Positions 59,448 to 64,000 of a stretch of DNA of 64,000 bases are shown here, in pieces. Below the pieces are notes generated by a model. That model was not told the origin of the DNA, did no database searches, and was given only the letters and a program-made list of their open reading frames with translations. The DNA is taken from positions 66,475,192 through 66,539,191 of the forward strand of contig NC_068367.1 of assembly GCF_020536995.1 (NCBI RefSeq), in the 5' to 3' direction. The DNA is from Dreissena polymorpha. Its lineage: Eukaryota; Mollusca; Bivalvia; Myida; Dreissenidae. The position numbers were made by a program, and so were the translations under genes. Within the stretch, counting starts at the first letter, position 1. Every line of letters starts with the position of its first letter.

Positions 59448-60144
59448 ATCTCTGGTTCCTTCTTAGAGCCTTTCACACATTTATAACAAATACAATAGTA
59501 GCATCTTTCTTTGTAAAGAATCATCTCAAAATATCAGGGGTGGCGAAATCTCAAAAAAGTATACTTGTCCACGGACAACCATTTATGAAATTTAACTTGT
59601 CCTTTGCTGAACTACACATGTCCGTTATTGTTTATATAAACTATAAACGCATTAATTGATTAATGTTCAGGATTGGCGAAATTGCCGGTCCGCCGGTCCT
59701 GACCGGAAGATTTCCATTTGGTCTGACAGGTTTAACCAGAATGTCGGTCCCGGCAACCGGCAAAATGTGAAATGAATGCAAACAAATCATATTTGTTTCA
59801 AAGTTGAAAACTCGAAGATAGATAGATTCTTTATTTCCTCCATTCATGGAGAGCTTAACACATTTACAACAAGTATTTACATCATTAATGTATACAATAG
59901 ATAATAATATGTGTATATTAATATATGTACATGCATATAAACAACAATAGAGAGGCGATTTCATAATTAGCACACTCACAAACTAACAAACTAGTCTCAG
60001 CAATAGGATTGCTAATTGATTATTCAGGCGATTGTCATCTGTAGTTGATAGCGTCATTTCAAACAACGTTACGATTTGTTCTAATGGTGTCTTTCGTATT
60101 AATTTAATAAAAGACTGAAACCCCTTTTGGTAAATGACAGCATC

Positions 60145-61053
60145 CTAAAGTGATTCACGTAAAAGTTCCCTTCTCGAACAAAAACACACTGAATGAAGTA
60201 GTTTGTTTTTCGTGTGTATCCAACACAATGAGCACACTGTTGGGTATGATCTAGAGAGGAATCCTCCCAGTTGTGCCATCAGGGTGGCTATTAAGGGCAA
60301 TAGCTTAGGCGAAATCCGGGATATTTTCCAGAGGGATGAGGGCTTATCTACGTGTAGAACATCATCAAGGTTCAATGTGGGACACACGTCCCGGATACTT
60401 TCCAACTGTCTGTGATGTTCCGGAGCGGATACTGATCGTTGGAGCATCTGTTTCCACGCTTGCTTAGACGGGAACAAACCTGATTGTAAATACCCGTCTA
60501 AACACGATTGCAGTTGGTATTTATACAGCAGTCTGTAGATTTCCGGAACGAAGCCTTTAGTTTGTTTGTCGTTATTCAGGTATCGTACAAGTCTGTTAAG
60601 GAACACTTGTTTGGCAAGGTATTGGTTTGGTAAACGACATAATTGACCAAAAAACACTAGTTTTTTCCTGTCAATGATATTCTCAATCGAGTTTACATTA
60701 ATTGATGCTAATGCAAAGTTAGTATTCGTTAAGGAATGAAATTGCTGCATAGATTTAACACAGAACCGATGAGAGCGCTCAAGGCGTAACATATCGCTGG
60801 CACCGATAACAGTCCACAGTTCACAGCCGTATAATGCTTTCGGAACAACCACGGATTGATAAATTGTTCTTAAGGTGATTGGGCTGAGTGATGATGGATT
60901 AAAGCCGCTGCTGCATATGCTCAGGTATGTACCTCGAAGCTTGTTGCAGGCGTCTGCTATAAGCATTTGCGACGAAAGCCACACGTCGGCAGTTATCCCC
61001 AAATGTGAATAACTTTCGGATTCTTTAACTGTTTCACATCCGAGCCTAAACAC
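60145..61053 (-). pseudogene. LINE ORF2 C-terminal part, 302 codons
   Basis: Open segment from FRLGCETVKESESYSHLG to the zinc-knuckle end SRRELLRESL. This is the connection/C-terminal portion of a non-LTR reverse transcriptase. The length of open frame indicates a fairly young insertion despite upstream stops. Confidence 0.78.
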
Positions 61054-61179
61054 GCCGGAGTTTCCTGTGTTTATATGCTCATTAAAAACGATGACGGCAC
61101 ATTTACTTGCGTTATATTCATAGCATCATACTCTCGAGTATTTATAGCATATATCCATCATTTTATCAAGTCCCGTTTT

Positions 61180-61482
61180 TTAGTAGGATATTAAAACCAT
61201 ATCGTCTGCGATGGTCTGCGAACAGATGCTCATGTTGTAGATACACATACCCAACCCGCTATCCTCCAGTTGTTTGATAAGCCCATTGATGAACACTAGG
61301 TACATGAGCGGTGAGCTTTTACTACCCTGGCGGGTACCTTGCAAAACCGGGAACTCATGAGAACGTCTTCCATGGGTAAGAACATAGCTTTTGGCGTTCA
61401 TATAGAGTTCTTTAATCGCAATGAGGCTTGTGGGGTCAATGTTGCATTTCAACAATTTGTACAGAAGCCCTGCATGCCACAC
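61180..61482 (-). pseudogene. LINE reverse transcriptase palm fragment
   Basis: 100 codons from WHAGLLYKLL to ADDMVLISY, containing the GTRQGSKSSPL (motif B) and ADDM (motif C) signatures. Ends at a stop just after motif C. Confidence 0.78.
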
Positions 61483-62819
61483 GCTGTCGAAACCCCTTTC
61501 TACATCATTGTTTTGATGTTTGCAATAAGTTTGTTACGTACAATTAGCAAATCCGACTGGTTACACAACACCTTCTTCAAACTCAGTCGCAATATCGGCA
61601 ATTGCGTTCTAACAAAAAAGATCTTGATAGCTTTGACATATTTTTCCAGTAGATAAGGTCATGAAAAAATGCATTTCTTTATGTAACATGGCTTTAAAAA
61701 GGTTGTTAATTAAATATAAACAATGTTCTAGTGATATCTTTATAACATGCACTCGCCATTGGTCTCCATAAATGTTATCAGTTTACATTGTACAAGTTAG
61801 TGTCTGTTAACCGCAATTTTATTTTCGATACTTCTTGTTACTTCAGTTTACATTGTTTTAATGGCTAAATGGATATAATTGGTCAGTTAAGTATAGTTTT
61901 ACCAATAAGATGCCATGATATATATTTCGTTGGATGATCGTCATCCAATATGTCGTTTTTATGTAGTTTTTTCGGTCCGGCAAAATTTTCTCCAGACCGG
62001 CACATTTTCTGAAATGCCTGTCCGGATAACCGGCATATTTTTTTCCAATTTCGCCAAGCCTGATGTTAAATAATGTGGAATTAATTAAAATGAGTAGTAT
62101 TTACTTGTTTTAGTTATAGTTGTATTTCCATGGTACATTCATTATAGCAGTATATTAAAAACAATATAAAGACTTTTTCAAACTTGAAATCTTGCAAAGC
62201 TAGTGTTATTATTATTCTGCTCTGTTGAGGAAGATTTTTTTAAAAACGTTCCATCTTTACCGTTAAAGTTGTCTGTCATTGTGTACACTCCGGTCTTACT
62301 GACAATAAGGTAGTGACGTCACCATTTATGTATAGAATGATCGTCTGTAATAAGGTAGACCGTGTTTTGATCATATTAGTTCGATACTTTTATTTCCATC
62401 TGATTGGCAATGTGTCAACAAACGATCTTTGTGACAATAACTTAGTGACGTAACCATCATGTATAATAGAATGTTTGATTGTAAAATATATAAAAAAACA
62501 GTCTGTGCACTGTCTAACAGTCAGGCAGAATGTTGAAAATGCAGCACGCTCCCGGTCTCTTATAGAATAAGGGAAATCACTGCGCAGGAGAGTGCCCGTA
62601 TTTTAGCTTTATTGCTCCGCAAATTGCACTGACAATGTAAGTGCTTGTCAACATCCGGTTTTGTAAACATTAATTACGGCTTTAATTCAATGTATTTTTT
62701 TGTATTCCTCGACCCGACTGGTTGTCCAGGGACAACTAAATTGAAAAAGATCAGTTGCCCAGACAAGCAAATGTACGACTCTGGCAACTCGGACATTTGA
62801 TTTCGCCACCCCTGAATAT

Positions 62820-63460
62820 AATTAACAACCCACACAGCCCTAAGACCAACAGGCCTGAGAATATTATGATAATCTAAAGATTTATTCTTTATATTTATAA
62901 ATGTATATAATTAAGTAATACATTTGACTTCTAAGATCAATTCATAACTTATTTTAAGAAAATTATAAAATGGTCAAAAATATATAGATCTATGGATCAT
63001 TGAGCAATTGACAATCATATCCACAATTCATGAGTCAAGATTCACAAATGAAACAATGAATCATTAGTTATTAAAAAGCAGCATATACCATAGTTAAGAA
63101 CATTGCACTTCATTAATTCCAACACCTTCTCTTGGATACAAAGTTTGAGTTTACCATGCAGTATCATATATTGACTTTTCTTTAAATAATTATGTTCATG
63201 GAAGTTGTGTTTTAAAAATCAATAAGATATTATTAAACTGGTTTAAACACTACAAAAAAGACATGAAATTAACATTTTATCCAAAATATTTTTATCCGGA
63301 TATATGTTCACTTTCGACATATTTAAATAAAACCCACTTTTTTCAGTTTATAAGAAAATCATTCATAACTTTTTTTCTTTCTTCAATTCCTTTGTAAGCA
63401 GTCACCATCTGATCTAAATTGGCACTGAATAACAGGGTTTTATCTCATGTTTACAAGATG
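62820..63460. other. no gene seen
   Basis: AT-rich unique sequence with short ORFs only. Confidence 0.45.
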
Positions 63461-63469
63461 TTGTTGTTG

Positions 63470-64000
63470 TTGTTGGTCACAGACACACGGCCGCAGTAAT
63501 CTCCCCTGGTAAATGTCATATGTTCAGTTTTGTGACCCTCGGGGCAGGGTCAAATTTGAGCCCAGGGGAATAATTTTGGTAGAGGACTATTAGATATCAC
63601 TTCCCACCAAATTTGGTAGCCCTAGGCTCTATAATTATGAACAAGAAGATTTTTAAAGTTTGCACAAAATAGGCCTTATTTAAGCATATGTTCATTTTCA
63701 TTTTTGTGACCCCCAGGGCAGGGTCAAATTTGTCCCCAGGGGCATAATTTGAACAAACTAGGTAGAAAACTATTAGATGTCACTAAATACCGAACTTGGT
63801 AGAAATAGGCCCAATGGTTATGGACAAATAGATTTTTAAAGTTTGCACAAAATGGGCCCAATATAAGCATATGTTCAATTGTGTGACCCCTTAAGCTGGG
63901 AACGATCAAATTTGATCCGAGGGGCTAAATTTGAACAAACCTGGTGACTATAAGATGTCATTACATACCAAATTTGGAAGCCCTATGCCATACGGTTATG
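63470..64000 (+). repeat. tandem array, about 190-bp units, running off the window
   Basis: Three units with GGGGCAGGGTCAAATTTG, CCCAGGGG, ACTATTAGATGTCACT, TTTTTAAAGTTTGCACAAAA and AAGCATATGTTCA. The last is cut by the window edge. Confidence 0.8.

Larger units (their letters stand above)
59815..61530 (-). mobile_element. 5'-truncated LINE (RT to 3' end)
   Basis: On the minus strand: reverse transcriptase motif A DVERGFDSVWHAG (about 61480-61510), LQGTRQGSKSSPL, then the catalytic ADDMVLIS (about 61195), NASKCAVIVFN, YSHLGITADVW, LYGCELWT, a thumb-like helical region, and a C-terminal CSLCWIHTKNKLLHSVCFC knuckle. After the stop at 60145 come a 3' UTR, AATAAAG at 59830 and a short (ATCT)n tail. 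Two in-frame stops lie between 61054 and 61180, so it is inactive. It is inserted in the inner hAT element. CR1/L2-like by feel; clade not assigned. Confidence 0.8.
59668..62062. mobile_element. inner hAT-like element, ATGTT target duplication
   Basis: Ends CAGGATTGGCGAAATTG and, in reverse, CAGGCTTGGCGAAATTG, flanked by ATGTT (59663-59667 and 62063-62067). Subterminal GCCGGTCCGCCGGTCC and CCGGCAAAAT motifs face each other. The termini are a variant of the outer element's, so the two are related. It contains a LINE insertion. Confidence 0.8.
59535..62814. mobile_element. outer hAT-like element, AATAT target duplication
   Basis: Ends are CAGGGGTGGCGAAATC on both sides, 16 of 16 identical, flanked by AATAT (59530-59534 and 62815-62819). 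CAGGG termini with GGCGAAAT are hAT-like; the 5-bp duplication is shorter than the usual 8 but has the same length as in the inner element. Its own sequence is 59535-59667 and 62063-62814, including paired GACAATAAG/TAGTGACGTCACCAT motifs. No transposase is encoded. Confidence 0.83.

Overview
The window reads as nuclear DNA of a bivalve mollusc: AT-rich, gene-poor and dominated by short repeats. The most frequent is a palindromic element built on AGCCTGTGCAG / CTGCACAGGCT, called P here. Also common are composite repeats that open with AACAAGAGGGCC and close with CTCAGGTGAGCTAAAA, and repeats full of TGACCTTGACC. From memory these are typical of heterodont bivalves and fit a Dreissena-type mussel, but the species is inference. 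I see no intact host protein-coding gene.

Layout. 0-10.2 kb: tandem composite repeats, a 0.5-kb GTA/GTG microsatellite and small TTAA-flanked MITEs. 10.2-14.5 kb: MITEs and P copies. 14.5-18.1 kb: a 3.5-kb minisatellite of 37- and 42-bp units grown inside one P copy. 18.15-20.88 kb: a three-level nest (P, then a TTAA MITE, then a 2.2-kb TA-flanked element). 20.9-35.3 kb: P copies, small tandem arrays, an intron-bearing tRNA-Phe-like sequence, a 150-bp-unit array and nested insertions. 36.03-49.08 kb: a 13.05-kb DNA transposon. 49-59 kb: a LINE tail, a 160-bp-unit array, a second P-derived array and a 517-bp triplication. 59.5-62.8 kb: two nested hAT-like elements, the inner one holding a LINE fragment. 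The last 0.5 kb begins another tandem array.

The centrepiece is the 13-kb element at 36032-49080. Its ends are inverted repeats matching at 29 of 33 positions, flanked by TTA on both sides. The outside flanks join to rebuild a P copy, which fixes the boundaries independently. Inside lies an intron-rich gene of about 980 residues with an RNase H-like D-D-E pattern (DDK, TDGGPDH, NPAER) and three cysteine clusters. I recall this protein type as a widespread uncharacterised family in bivalves, cnidarians and sponges. A complete element with termini, target duplication and empty site supports the view that the family is a DNA transposase.

A second theme is P itself. Six P copies carry insertions (14268, 18189, 32153, 34354, 36032, 58043) and two have expanded in place into minisatellites (14533 and 53926), so P looks like both a landing pad and a satellite seed.
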